From positions 124,001-188,000 of the forward strand of contig DATJAL010000002.1 of assembly GCA_035516255.1 (NCBI GenBank): a stretch of 64,000 nucleotides of DNA, written 5' to 3'. Origin of the DNA: Chitinivibrionales bacterium. GTDB lineage: Bacteria > Fibrobacterota > Chitinivibrionia > Chitinivibrionales > FEN-1185. The position numbers were made by a program, and so were the translations under genes. This document shows, one piece after another, positions 53,755 through 62,700 of the stretch; position 1 is the first letter of the stretch; every line of letters begins with the position of its first letter. The notes below the pieces were generated by a model. The model did not search any database and was not told where the DNA came from. It was given only the letters and a program-made list of their open reading frames with translations.

Positions 53755-54141
53755 TTAAATATCCTCAACCAGTTTCCTGAGCCCGGATTTTTCGAATTGC
53801 ACTAAAATACGCGTTGGAACACCTTTGTCTTTTCCCACAACAAGGCCTTTGTCCTTGAATTTCTTGTGGGTTATTGTTTCTCCTATAACATAATGATTTT
53901 TTGGGATATAGTCCCGGGTCGGACAGTCTTTTTTAACAGCTTCTTCCGAGGCGAGAAGGTCTTTCCCGGAATAGCAGAAGGTTTTACGGCATTTTGTGCA
54001 AAAATATTCAAAGGTCGCTTCTTTATCCAGCAATCTGCCGTTGCCCGCAATGCTTCTGTCGAGTTGTGCCGGAAGGGTTTTCTGGCAAAAACGGCAGTAG
54101 GCGGTAAGGTCGGCAACAGGTGAAAAGGACGGGGATGCCAT
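53755..54141 (-). CDS. Zinc-ribbon protein with CarD/Tudor-like tail
   Basis: 128 residues, AAGGAGA upstream. The Cys pairs CRFC and CTKC form a zinc-binding N-terminus; the C-terminal 45 residues (YVIGETITHKKFKDKGLVVG, RILVQFEKSGLRKLV) resemble the CarD N-terminal/UvrD C-terminal Tudor-like domain that binds RNA polymerase. It may act in transcription regulation; inference. Confidence 0.65.
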   Translation of the reverse strand: MASPSFSPVADLTAYCRFCQKTLPAQLDRSIAGNGRLLDKEATFEYFCTKCRKTFCYSGKDLLASEEAVKKDCPTRDYIPKNHYVIGETITHKKFKDKGLVVGKDKGVPTRILVQFEKSGLRKLVEDI

Positions 54142-54309
54142 GGATTCTCCTTATCTTAAGATGATTATTACCAGTTTCTTGTATCTTTTTGAATTTAAAA
54201 CTCTTGATGGAAATTAACTTATGGCACCTTTACATTGCAAGAATAACCTTGCTGTCCTTGACCGGGTACTATCATATATTTTCTTAGCGGATTTAAAATG
54301 GAGGGGCTT

Positions 54310-55245
54310 GTGCGCGTTGTTTTCATGGGATCGTCCGAGTTCGGCATTCCGGCCATCGAAGAAATAACGAAAAAGGGTCATTCCATTGCCGGAATAGTGA
54401 GTACGCCTGCGCGCGAAAAGGGCCGTGGACTGGCGCTTGCGGATTCTCCGGTGGTTGAATTTGCCCGCCAAAAGGGACTGTCGCCCGTTTTTACTCCCGA
54501 AAAACTCTCATCAGACTCTTTTGCGGAGGAATTGAAAAAAACCAAGGCTGATGTTTTCATCGTCGTCGCATTTCGCATTCTCCCAAAAACCGTTTTCAGC
54601 ATTCCGCCCCTCGGCACCTACAATATACACGCGTCGCTTCTCCCGCGATACCGGGGACCAGCGCCGATCCAGCGCGCCATTGCCGCGGGCGAAACAGAAA
54701 CCGGCGTAACCATTTTCCGCATCAACCAGGGAGTGGACACCGGCGAAATGGTTCTCTTAAAAAAAACCACCATTGCGGATGATGAAACGACGCCGGAATT
54801 AAGCGGACGCCTCTCAAAGCTCGGGGCCGAGGCGCTTGGCGAAGCGCTGGAGCTTATCAAAGAGGGGAAAACGAAGTTCATCGTCCAGGATGATTCACTG
54901 GCATGCGGCGCGCCAAAACTATTGAAATCCGAGGGGAAGATTTCATGGGACATGGCCGCCCCAGAAATTTTCAACAGGATCAGGGCGTTCAAGCCGTTTC
55001 CCGGCACGTTCACGTTTCTCGATCACCTGCGCATCGGCATCGAGTGGGGAATTCCTGTCGGTACCGGCGCCGCGCGTGCCGTCGAAGCCGGCACGGTGTA
55101 TGAGATCGGCGCCGACGGATTTGACGTGCAATGCGGATCGGGCAGACTCAGAGTGCTTAGGGTGAAACCCGAAGGAAAAAAATCCATGCCTGCCGCGGAC
55201 TTTGTTCGCGGCAGGGGAATATCCCAGGGAACGAGGTTCTCATGA
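54310..55245 (+). CDS. fmt: Methionyl-tRNA formyltransferase
   Basis: 311 residues from GTG 54310, chosen because GGAGGGG lies six bases upstream; ATG 54298 would add four residues. Formyltransferase domain: VVFMGSSEFGIPAI, NIHASLLPRYRGPAPIQ with the catalytic His and Asn, GVDTGEMV, and the C-terminal tRNA-binding domain (KSEGKISWDMAAPEIFNRIRAF). It formylates initiator Met-tRNA. The stop overlaps the rsmB start (ATGA). Confidence 0.96.
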   Translation: MRVVFMGSSEFGIPAIEEITKKGHSIAGIVSTPAREKGRGLALADSPVVEFARQKGLSPVFTPEKLSSDSFAEELKKTKADVFIVVAFRILPKTVFSIPPLGTYNIHASLLPRYRGPAPIQRAIAAGETETGVTIFRINQGVDTGEMVLLKKTTIADDETTPELSGRLSKLGAEALGEALELIKEGKTKFIVQDDSLACGAPKLLKSEGKISWDMAAPEIFNRIRAFKPFPGTFTFLDHLRIGIEWGIPVGTGAARAVEAGTVYEIGADGFDVQCGSGRLRVLRVKPEGKKSMPAADFVRGRGISQGTRFS

Positions 55246-56567
55246 ACTCCCGCGGCATAGCGCTCCGCATCCTCCAGGCTTGGGACAAAAGGCCGGGCAT
55301 TCTCGACAACGCGATCGACCGCGAACTGTCACAGAGCTCCCTTGACCACCGCGACAGGCGCTTTGTGTTCGAACTGGTGAACGGCGTCGTGCGCCGCCGT
55401 CTCACGCTCGACCATGTGCTGGGCCAATTCGTGCAGGACCCGGCCGTGCTTCAAAACCAGTATATCATGCGCATTCTGGAAATCGGTGCGTACCAGATTT
55501 TATACATGGACCGCGTTCCGGACCACGCAAGCGTCAACGAGTCGGTGAACCTCACGCGGCTGGCAAGGCGCACCATGCACAGCGCGGGCCTGGTGAACGC
55601 CACGCTGCGCGCCATGATCAAGGACCGAAAGCGCATCAAACTGCCTGACCCGCAAAAAGACCTCGGGCAGCGGCTGTCCGTTGAATTTTCCCATCCCAAA
55701 TGGATGGTCTTGCGCTGGCTTTCGAGGCTCGGCCTGACGAAAACAAAACTACTGCTGTCGTTCAACAACGAGAGACCCGACATCTTTTTACGCCGAAAAC
55801 TCCACGGTCTCTCGAGGCCGCAGTTCGAAACAGAGTCAAAGGAATTTTGCGACAGCGCCGGCGGATACCTCAACCTCTATTACAAGCTCAACAGGCAGGT
55901 CATGCCCGAAACGCTCCCGCTTTTCAAGGAAGGCGCGTGCACGGTGCAGGCGCCGTCGTCCGGATGGGTGGTCGCCCTGCTTGACATTACGCAAAACGAC
56001 CGGATGCTGGATGTGTGCAGCGCGCCGGGAGGAAAAAGCGCGCTTGCGGCCGAATTGACCGGCGGCAGCGGCGCGGTTGTCGCATGCGAATTGCGCAAGA
56101 ACCGCATGAACGCGGCCATTGAAACGGTGCGGCGGCTCAGGCTTGCCAACGTGCTGCCGTGTTTGTGCGACGGCGTGTCTCTGCCGTTTAAATCCGGCGC
56201 ATTTTCCAAAGTGCTGCTTGATGCGCCCTGCTCCGGCACCGGCGTTCTTCACCGGCATCCCGAAGGCAGGTGGATAAAAGGGGAGAGCGACATTCCGCGG
56301 CTGGCCGCGCTCCAGAGAAAACTTCTGGATGCGAGCGCCGCCATTGTCGCAAAAGGCGGGGCGATGGTGTATTCGACCTGCTCCCTGGAGCCCGAGGAAA
56401 ACGAACAGGTGGTTGAAGGATTCTTGAAAGACCATGCCGAATTCGCGCTTGAAAAGCCGCCGGCCGCGATTCCGGAAACGTTTGTGGATATGAAGGGGTA
56501 TTTGCGGATCACGCCGTGGGAGCATAGGATGGATGGTATGTTCGGGGCGAGGTTGAAGAAATTGTAG
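55242..56567 (+). CDS. rsmB: 16S rRNA (cytosine-967-C5)-methyltransferase RsmB
   Basis: 441 residues. N-terminal NusB-like domain (RGIALRILQAWDKR, DRRFVFELVNGVVRRR) and the m5C methyltransferase: MLDVCSAPGGKS (motif I), LLDAPCSGTGVLHRHPE (motif IV with its Cys) and VYSTCSLEPEENEQVV (motif VI with the catalytic Cys). It methylates C967 in 16S rRNA. The fmt-rsmB order is usual. Confidence 0.95.
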   Translation: MNSRGIALRILQAWDKRPGILDNAIDRELSQSSLDHRDRRFVFELVNGVVRRRLTLDHVLGQFVQDPAVLQNQYIMRILEIGAYQILYMDRVPDHASVNESVNLTRLARRTMHSAGLVNATLRAMIKDRKRIKLPDPQKDLGQRLSVEFSHPKWMVLRWLSRLGLTKTKLLLSFNNERPDIFLRRKLHGLSRPQFETESKEFCDSAGGYLNLYYKLNRQVMPETLPLFKEGACTVQAPSSGWVVALLDITQNDRMLDVCSAPGGKSALAAELTGGSGAVVACELRKNRMNAAIETVRRLRLANVLPCLCDGVSLPFKSGAFSKVLLDAPCSGTGVLHRHPEGRWIKGESDIPRLAALQRKLLDASAAIVAKGGAMVYSTCSLEPEENEQVVEGFLKDHAEFALEKPPAAIPETFVDMKGYLRITPWEHRMDGMFGARLKKL

Positions 56568-56646
56568 ATTGCGGAATGAGGATTGCTGATTGAAAGAAAA
56601 AAAGTATCAATAAAAAGCTGTCATGCGAAGAAAGGAAGAATTAAAA

Positions 56647-56862
56647 ATGAAGTGGATTGAAGCTCTACTTTCTGACATAGCTGATTTGCTTGGATGGCTT
56701 TTTAAATCATTTCCAGCTATATTTTCTTTATTGGCTATAGCCGGAATTTTATTATGGATATGGGGCCATGGATTATATCAAAAAATTGGGTTTACTGCCT
56801 TCTTTATACTTGCTATCGGCTTTTTTTGGGTGTTATATCGTGAGCAAAATATTGAGCCATGA
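56647..56862 (+). CDS. Small two-helix membrane protein
   Basis: 71 residues from ATG 56647 (AAGGAAG upstream; ATG 56623 would add eight residues). Two membrane helices (PAIFSLLAIAGILLWIWG; IGFTAFFILAIGFFWVLY). Base use is much more AT-rich than its neighbours, so possibly acquired. No family recognised. Confidence 0.6.
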   Translation: MKWIEALLSDIADLLGWLFKSFPAIFSLLAIAGILLWIWGHGLYQKIGFTAFFILAIGFFWVLYREQNIEP

Positions 56863-56994
56863 GAGATATGCTAAAACATTTAATTGGCTTTTTTAAAATT
56901 CATAATAAAAATTCCCTTGTCTTTTCCCCTCTACATCAATACAATTAAATCATACCACTCATTAACATCGTAAAAAACCCTGAAAGGAATTTTC

Positions 56995-57342
56995 ATGAAG
57001 TACGAAATCGAAAACAAGGGCCCGTTCAAGATGATCCACATCATCGGCAACATCGACTCCGAGGAGAACACGAAAAAGCTTGACGACGACATCTTCAACA
57101 GCATCAAGGCCGGGCACCACCATTTTGTGTTCAACCTCGAGAAGACCACTTACCTCGACAGCGCGGGCATCAGCATCTTCATCCACTGCCTGTGCGACGT
57201 GCAGGAAAACAAGGGCTCGGTGTACATCATCGCCAAGGACAACCAGGTGCGAAAGGTGCTCGAGATGGTGGGCATCGACCGCCTGATGAAGACCTTCAAG
57301 TCTGAGGAGGAGTTCATCAAGGCACTTAAAGTAAGTGTCTGA
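56995..57342 (+). CDS. STAS-domain anti-sigma-factor antagonist-like protein
   Basis: 115 residues, AAAGGAA upstream. SpoIIAA/RsbV-type STAS domain with the phosphorylatable Ser in TYLDSAGISIFI. Such proteins switch sigma factors or signalling modules on release from an anti-sigma kinase. No kinase is adjacent, so the partner is elsewhere. Confidence 0.88.
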   Translation: MKYEIENKGPFKMIHIIGNIDSEENTKKLDDDIFNSIKAGHHHFVFNLEKTTYLDSAGISIFIHCLCDVQENKGSVYIIAKDNQVRKVLEMVGIDRLMKTFKSEEEFIKALKVSV

Positions 57343-57562
57343 CGAACCATTTTCCTGCTTTGTCAAACTATAGTCCATAATTATCCTTATGGCGGTGAAG
57401 GCCCCCTGGGGGTGCGGGCTTCCACAGCCTCCTTTTATAAAATCCAAAATAAATCTACGGGGTTGGCGCTGGGGGCGATGATAAAAAGGGAATGGTGGTT
57501 GACTTACGCCAAGCCTTACGCGACTGGGGAACGCCCAACTCAATTTTATAATTCAACAAAAA

Positions 57563-58981
57563 TCAGAAATACATGTCCAGATACAAATACAGCGACGGCA
57601 CCGCATAAAACGGGGTGTGGTACGGATCGCTGGTTCCCGGAACGTTCCAGACGATGTCGAAGCAGAGGCTGCGGCGGACGGTCGGCGCTATGATGCGGAA
57701 ACCGGTCCCGGCGCCGCCGCCGTTTTCGCGGATGCCCATGGGATGCCGTATGTCGTGCCAGATGTGTCCGGCGTCGCCGATGACCGCGCCGTCAACGCGG
57801 AAATAAAAGTCCCTGAACATGTCGTTGATATATCCGAAAACCCCGTTCCTGAAGGCATCGTTGAGATTCGAGAAAAACCAGGCATCAAAGGTGGGCGTTG
57901 TCCAGAGCGGAAACCGGTACTCCGCGGAAAGAATAACGTAATCGTTCATTTCGTAGGAACGGCCGAAATAATTCGCGGGGTACCCTCTCACGCTGCCGTC
58001 GCCGCCCATGTACAGGTTCCGGTATGGACCCGCGTCGTTGGAGCGGAGCAGGGCCTGGAGCCGGTATGCCATGACATTGCTCTGCCAAAAGCCCTGGTGA
58101 TACAGCCTGAAATCGGAGTACAGCTGCAGATATCTGAGATATTGCGTGTACATCGCATTGGTAAAGGCCTGCGACAGGAAGTTCCAGCCACTCGTGGGGT
58201 CGAACGACCTGTTCCGCTGGTCGGTGGTGAACCCCAACACAAACGTCGCCTCCGAAAACGATGTGATGAGATTGTTTTGCGGAACGCTGTCTATCCGGTT
58301 GTACGACCCGCCGAAGGCGGCGTAGATGCGCGAATCCGCGGGCAGTTTACGTGAAAATGACACTTTTCCGTTTGCCACTTTCCGCTGTCGCGGCTCACCC
58401 AGGTCCGGGGATTCGTTGTAGTCAACGGTTACCCCGGCGCCATAGGGGGACGGCAGAAACGGCTTGCTCCACGAAATGCCGATGCCCCGTTCGGTCCAGA
58501 ACGTTCCGCGAATCGAAAGGGTCTCAAACAGTCCCCTGAAATTGTACAGCGACATCCCGAGCCTCATCTTCCACCAATAGTCGCTCGTGTCGCCGTAAAC
58601 GCCCTTGCTGTAATAAAAGGAATAGTCAGGCTGGACGGACAGAAGTTCCTTTACAAGCACATATACGTACACGCCGTCTTTCTTACGGATATTGAACACC
58701 TTGACGCTGGAGAAAAGATCGGTGTTCATGAGCTGCTTCTGGCCGGCGGCGGTGCGGGCAGAATCGAAAACGGCGCCGCTGTCGAGGTGGAGATACATCC
58801 TGAGAATCCGCGACTGGGTGATGAGGTTCCCGTTGATGGTGATGGAAACGATGGTGTCGTTTTCCGGCACCGGACCGATGGTGTCCTTGGGCGGTTCGGG
58901 AACCGTGTCCGCTTTGACAGACAGAAAAACCAGCAGCAGCGCGGCAAGCGGCGGGATAAATGTTGCTGAAAAACGGTTCAT
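57563..58981 (-). CDS. Omp85/BamA-family outer-membrane protein
   Basis: 472 residues. Signal peptide 1-24, one POTRA-like domain (residues 45-115, IVSITINGNLITQSRILRMY) and a surface-antigen-type barrel with the GDGSVRGYPANYF motif (the conserved lid motif of Omp85) and a Phe terminus. It is shorter than BamA (five POTRA), so it is more like TamA/ShlB-type or a specialised Omp85 assembling or exporting a protein. Confidence 0.82.
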   Translation of the reverse strand: MNRFSATFIPPLAALLLVFLSVKADTVPEPPKDTIGPVPENDTIVSITINGNLITQSRILRMYLHLDSGAVFDSARTAAGQKQLMNTDLFSSVKVFNIRKKDGVYVYVLVKELLSVQPDYSFYYSKGVYGDTSDYWWKMRLGMSLYNFRGLFETLSIRGTFWTERGIGISWSKPFLPSPYGAGVTVDYNESPDLGEPRQRKVANGKVSFSRKLPADSRIYAAFGGSYNRIDSVPQNNLITSFSEATFVLGFTTDQRNRSFDPTSGWNFLSQAFTNAMYTQYLRYLQLYSDFRLYHQGFWQSNVMAYRLQALLRSNDAGPYRNLYMGGDGSVRGYPANYFGRSYEMNDYVILSAEYRFPLWTTPTFDAWFFSNLNDAFRNGVFGYINDMFRDFYFRVDGAVIGDAGHIWHDIRHPMGIRENGGGAGTGFRIIAPTVRRSLCFDIVWNVPGTSDPYHTPFYAVPSLYLYLDMYF

Positions 58982-59152
58982 CGGCTGATAGTGGTTAAGG
59001 TGGTCCGCCCCTCGGGCGGCATACTCAGGAAGGTGGAATACGATTTCACTGCGGATCGCCGCTGGCAGTCCATGCTAAAAGTGCTCTTACTAAAAAAAGA
59101 AAATTGTCCTTAGTTAAAATCCCGGCATTCATGTCCATACATGGTAAAAAAA

Positions 59153-59536
59153 GGGAAAGAAGATCCGTAAGCCGGGTTCTGTTCTAGCAATCATTTATCT
59201 GGCCGGCGCCTGCGCGCCGGCATTGAGCGACCTACCCGAAGGAATGGGAGACGGACAGCCTCCGCGCCCTTGCGGGCGCCTCCTCCATGCTTGGTCTTGC
59301 ACCGGATAGGGTTTTTCAGCCATGCCGCGTTGCCGCCGCATGCGGTGGGCTCTTACCCCGCCTTTTCACGTCTCACTCCGCGCCGGGATTGCTCCAAGCG
59401 CGGGGCGGTCTGTTCTCTGTGACACTTTCCGTGCGCGGGTGACCCGCGCCCCCTGCTTGACGAAGGGTATCCTGTCCTGCGGTGCCCGGACTTTCCTCTC
59501 CGGCAGAGCCGGAGCGATTGCCCGATCTTCTTTCCC
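59153..59536 (-). ncRNA. rnpB: RNase P RNA
   Basis: About 384 bases read leftward. The P1 stem pairs GGAAAGAAGATC with GATCTTCTTTCC; the 5' half has GAGGAAAGTCCGGGC (CRI core) and the 3' half has ACAGAACCCGGCTTA (CRV) with the GGTAGGTCG and TAAG core elements. A T-run after the 3' end suggests termination. It processes tRNA 5' ends as the catalytic part of RNase P. Confidence 0.93.
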
Positions 59537-59796
59537 TGCTGTAAAATAATCGATGCAGCAATACCGTGTCATATACGTCGTTGGGATGAAAGATATTCTC
59601 CCCTTTGTAATTTAATAAGGGACGATTATAAATATAAGGGCAACTGAAAGCGGCGGAAAATCTGTCGCTCACTTCATTTTATAGTGTGAGTTAACCGGTA
59701 TAATAAACTAATTTTACTAAGAGAGCGCCTTTTTTTATTTTAATGAAGAGGTATCTTATCGCTGGAACCATGAAATAAGGTTAAAAGGGGAGCATT

Positions 59797-62700
59797 ATGA
59801 AGATCAGTGGGGCGGGTGTTCGCGCATTTTTCTTTTTAATTTGCATCGCATCAGTCACGGCGTATGCCGATATGACGCTGGACCAACTCATCAAGTCGAA
59901 GAAGTATTCCGACGCCGTCGCCTATGCCGACGCAAAGCTTCCCTCCACGGCGCGCACCGCCGATGTCTGGGTGAAGATCGGCATCGCCAACGAGGAACTC
60001 GGTACCACCGAAAAGGCGCTCGCGTGCTTCCTGGTCGCCTCGCGTATGGACGTGAAAAGCTACGACGCCCAGCTCGGCATCGCGCGCGTCTACAACAAAC
60101 TCAACCAGCCCGACAATGCCTTGACTTTTGCCAAAAAGGCGATGGACCTGCAGTCGACCGGCGAGGCAAGCTGGGAATACGCCAAGGCGTGCATGGCGCT
60201 CAAGAGGCCGGCTGATGCGCAGGAGGCCCTCGAAAAGGTCATTCAGTCCGACCCCAGCAACGCCGCGGCAAGCCGCGGGCTAGCCGAGATCTACTGGCAG
60301 CAGAAGGAATATAAAAAGGCGATTCCCCTTTTAAAAGTGGCCTACGCCTCCAATCCGAACCCTGAGGACGCATACAAGATTGGCCGTTCCCTGCTTGAGT
60401 CAAACAAGATTGATTCAGCGATTTTTTATTTAAAAGAGGCCATTTCCCGCAATCCCAACTTTTACGCCGCCAACCTCGACCTGGCCCGCGCGTATTTCCT
60501 TAAAGACAAGTTCCTTGCCGCGGCCAACGAATATGAAAAGGTCGCCGACAAGGTGAGGCTGTCGGCCATGGACCAGTACAACCGCGCCATATGCCAGGAG
60601 AAAACCGGCAGCATGGACGCGGCGCTCAAGGCCTACCGCGCAGCCGCCGACGCCTTCGGTCCCGACAAGTCTCCCGAAGCCACCACCGCGCACCTCAAGG
60701 CGGGAAACGCCGACCTCGAAAAAAAGAATTACGAGTCGGCGCTCGTGCATTTCCGTTACATCGCGGCCGCTGATTCCGAGGGCACAAGGGTGCCCGAAAT
60801 ACAGTTTCTCCTCGCCGATGCGTACAGCGGTGCGGGCAACATGCCCAAGGCGATCGCATGCCTCGAAAAGGCGCTCGCCACCGACAACAAGAACGTGGAG
60901 GCGTACGCCCGGCTGGCCGACCTGTACCAGAAAAGCGGTGCGCCCGACAAGGCGCGGCAGATTTACGAAAAGATAACCACCATTAACCCGAACGATCCGA
61001 AGATATTCATCACGCTCGGCGATTACAGCCTCAAGTCGAAGAAATACACCGACGCGCTCAGGTACTACGAAAAAAGCTACATCATCGACAAGAACGTCAA
61101 GGCGGCGGCCGGCATGTCTGCGGCGGCGGCGGCCCTCGAGCAGTGGGACAAGGCCATTGACGCGGCGGAATCGGCGATACGGCTCGATCCGTCCCTCATC
61201 GAGCCGAGGGTGGTGCTGTCGAAGGCGTTTTTACGCAGCGACCGTTACAAGGAGGCCAAGGAGCAGCTCGATTTTCTCGTGGGGAAAAAGCCGTTCGACG
61301 TGGAATACTGGAAGCAGCTCGCGTACTGCTACAAGCAGCTCAACGACCCGGTCAACATGTCGTACGCCGACAAGAAGATCGTGGAGATGGACAAGACCAA
61401 CGTCGAGTCGCGCCTGCGCCTGGGCGCGTACCTGCTCGCGCAGCGGGAATACAAGCAGGCGTTCGACATTTACAAAGAGCTTTCGGTGCTCACCCCGCAG
61501 AACCCCGAGGTGTTCAAAAGCCTCTACGAGATCACGCTTAACAGCGGTGACAAGGCCATGGCGGCCGGCTATCTCAAGAAGTACATCGCCTTCAATCCCA
61601 ACGACGCGGTGGCGCAGCGCAACCTGGGGAACCTCTACTACGAGGTGAAAAACTACGACGCGGCGCTCATGGCGTTCCGTGCCGCGATCAAGCTTGATCC
61701 GACCATCAAGGGCGTTTACAAACCGTATGCCGACATCGTGATCGCCAAAGGGCTCAAGGAGGAGCTGGCGACCGCGCTCGCCGGCGCGGTGAACGCGGGC
61801 GAGGCCGACGGGAACATGTATGCCATGCTCGGCGGTGTGTACCAGAAACAGGGTCTCTGTCCCAAGGCGATAGAGCTCTATCAGAAGGCGCTTGCCAAGG
61901 ACCCGAGGAACATGCCCGTGATCTCCGGGCTGGCCCAGTGCCAGGCCAGGGTGGGCGACGTGGACGGCGCCATCGTGTCGTACGAGCAGGTGCTCGCGCT
62001 CAACGCAAACGCGATTGACGAATACAAGGCGCTCGGCGAGCTGTATATGAAGCGGAACAAGGAAGCCGATGCCGTGGGCGTGTTCAAGAAATACCTTGAC
62101 AAGAGGAGAGACGACTCGAGGGTGGCCCGGGCGGTGGGCGAGTACGCCTACAAACAGAAGAACTACGACGAGGCGGCGCGCTATTTTGCCATGGTGACCG
62201 GCGAAGACACCCGTCAGCCGGATTTCCTGATGCATTTCGGCCAGGCGTGCTATTTTGCCAAGAACTATGTCCGGGCATCGGCGCTCATGAACCAGCTTGC
62301 CCTGCTGACACCGCTGAACGCCGAGGTGTTCAAGACCCTTTACACCATCGCGCTGCAGGACAGCACGCAAAAGGGCCAGGCCGCCGGGTACCTCAAGAAA
62401 TATGTCGCGCTGAAGCCGAGCGATGCGACCGCCCAGCGCACTCTGGGTGACATGTGCTACGATCAGAAGGACGCCAGCGGCGCGCTCACGGCGTACCGCA
62501 AGGCGATCGCGCTTGACCCGACCGTCAAAGGACTTTACAAGCGGTATTTCGAGCTGGCGACCGCGCTGGGAATCCAGACCGACATCGCCGCGGCGCTTTC
62601 CGGCGCCATCAACGCCGGCGAGGCCGACGCAGGCATGTACGCGGCGCAGGGGAATTATTACGAGCGGCAGGGCGCCTGCGCCAAGGCGATTCCGATGTAT

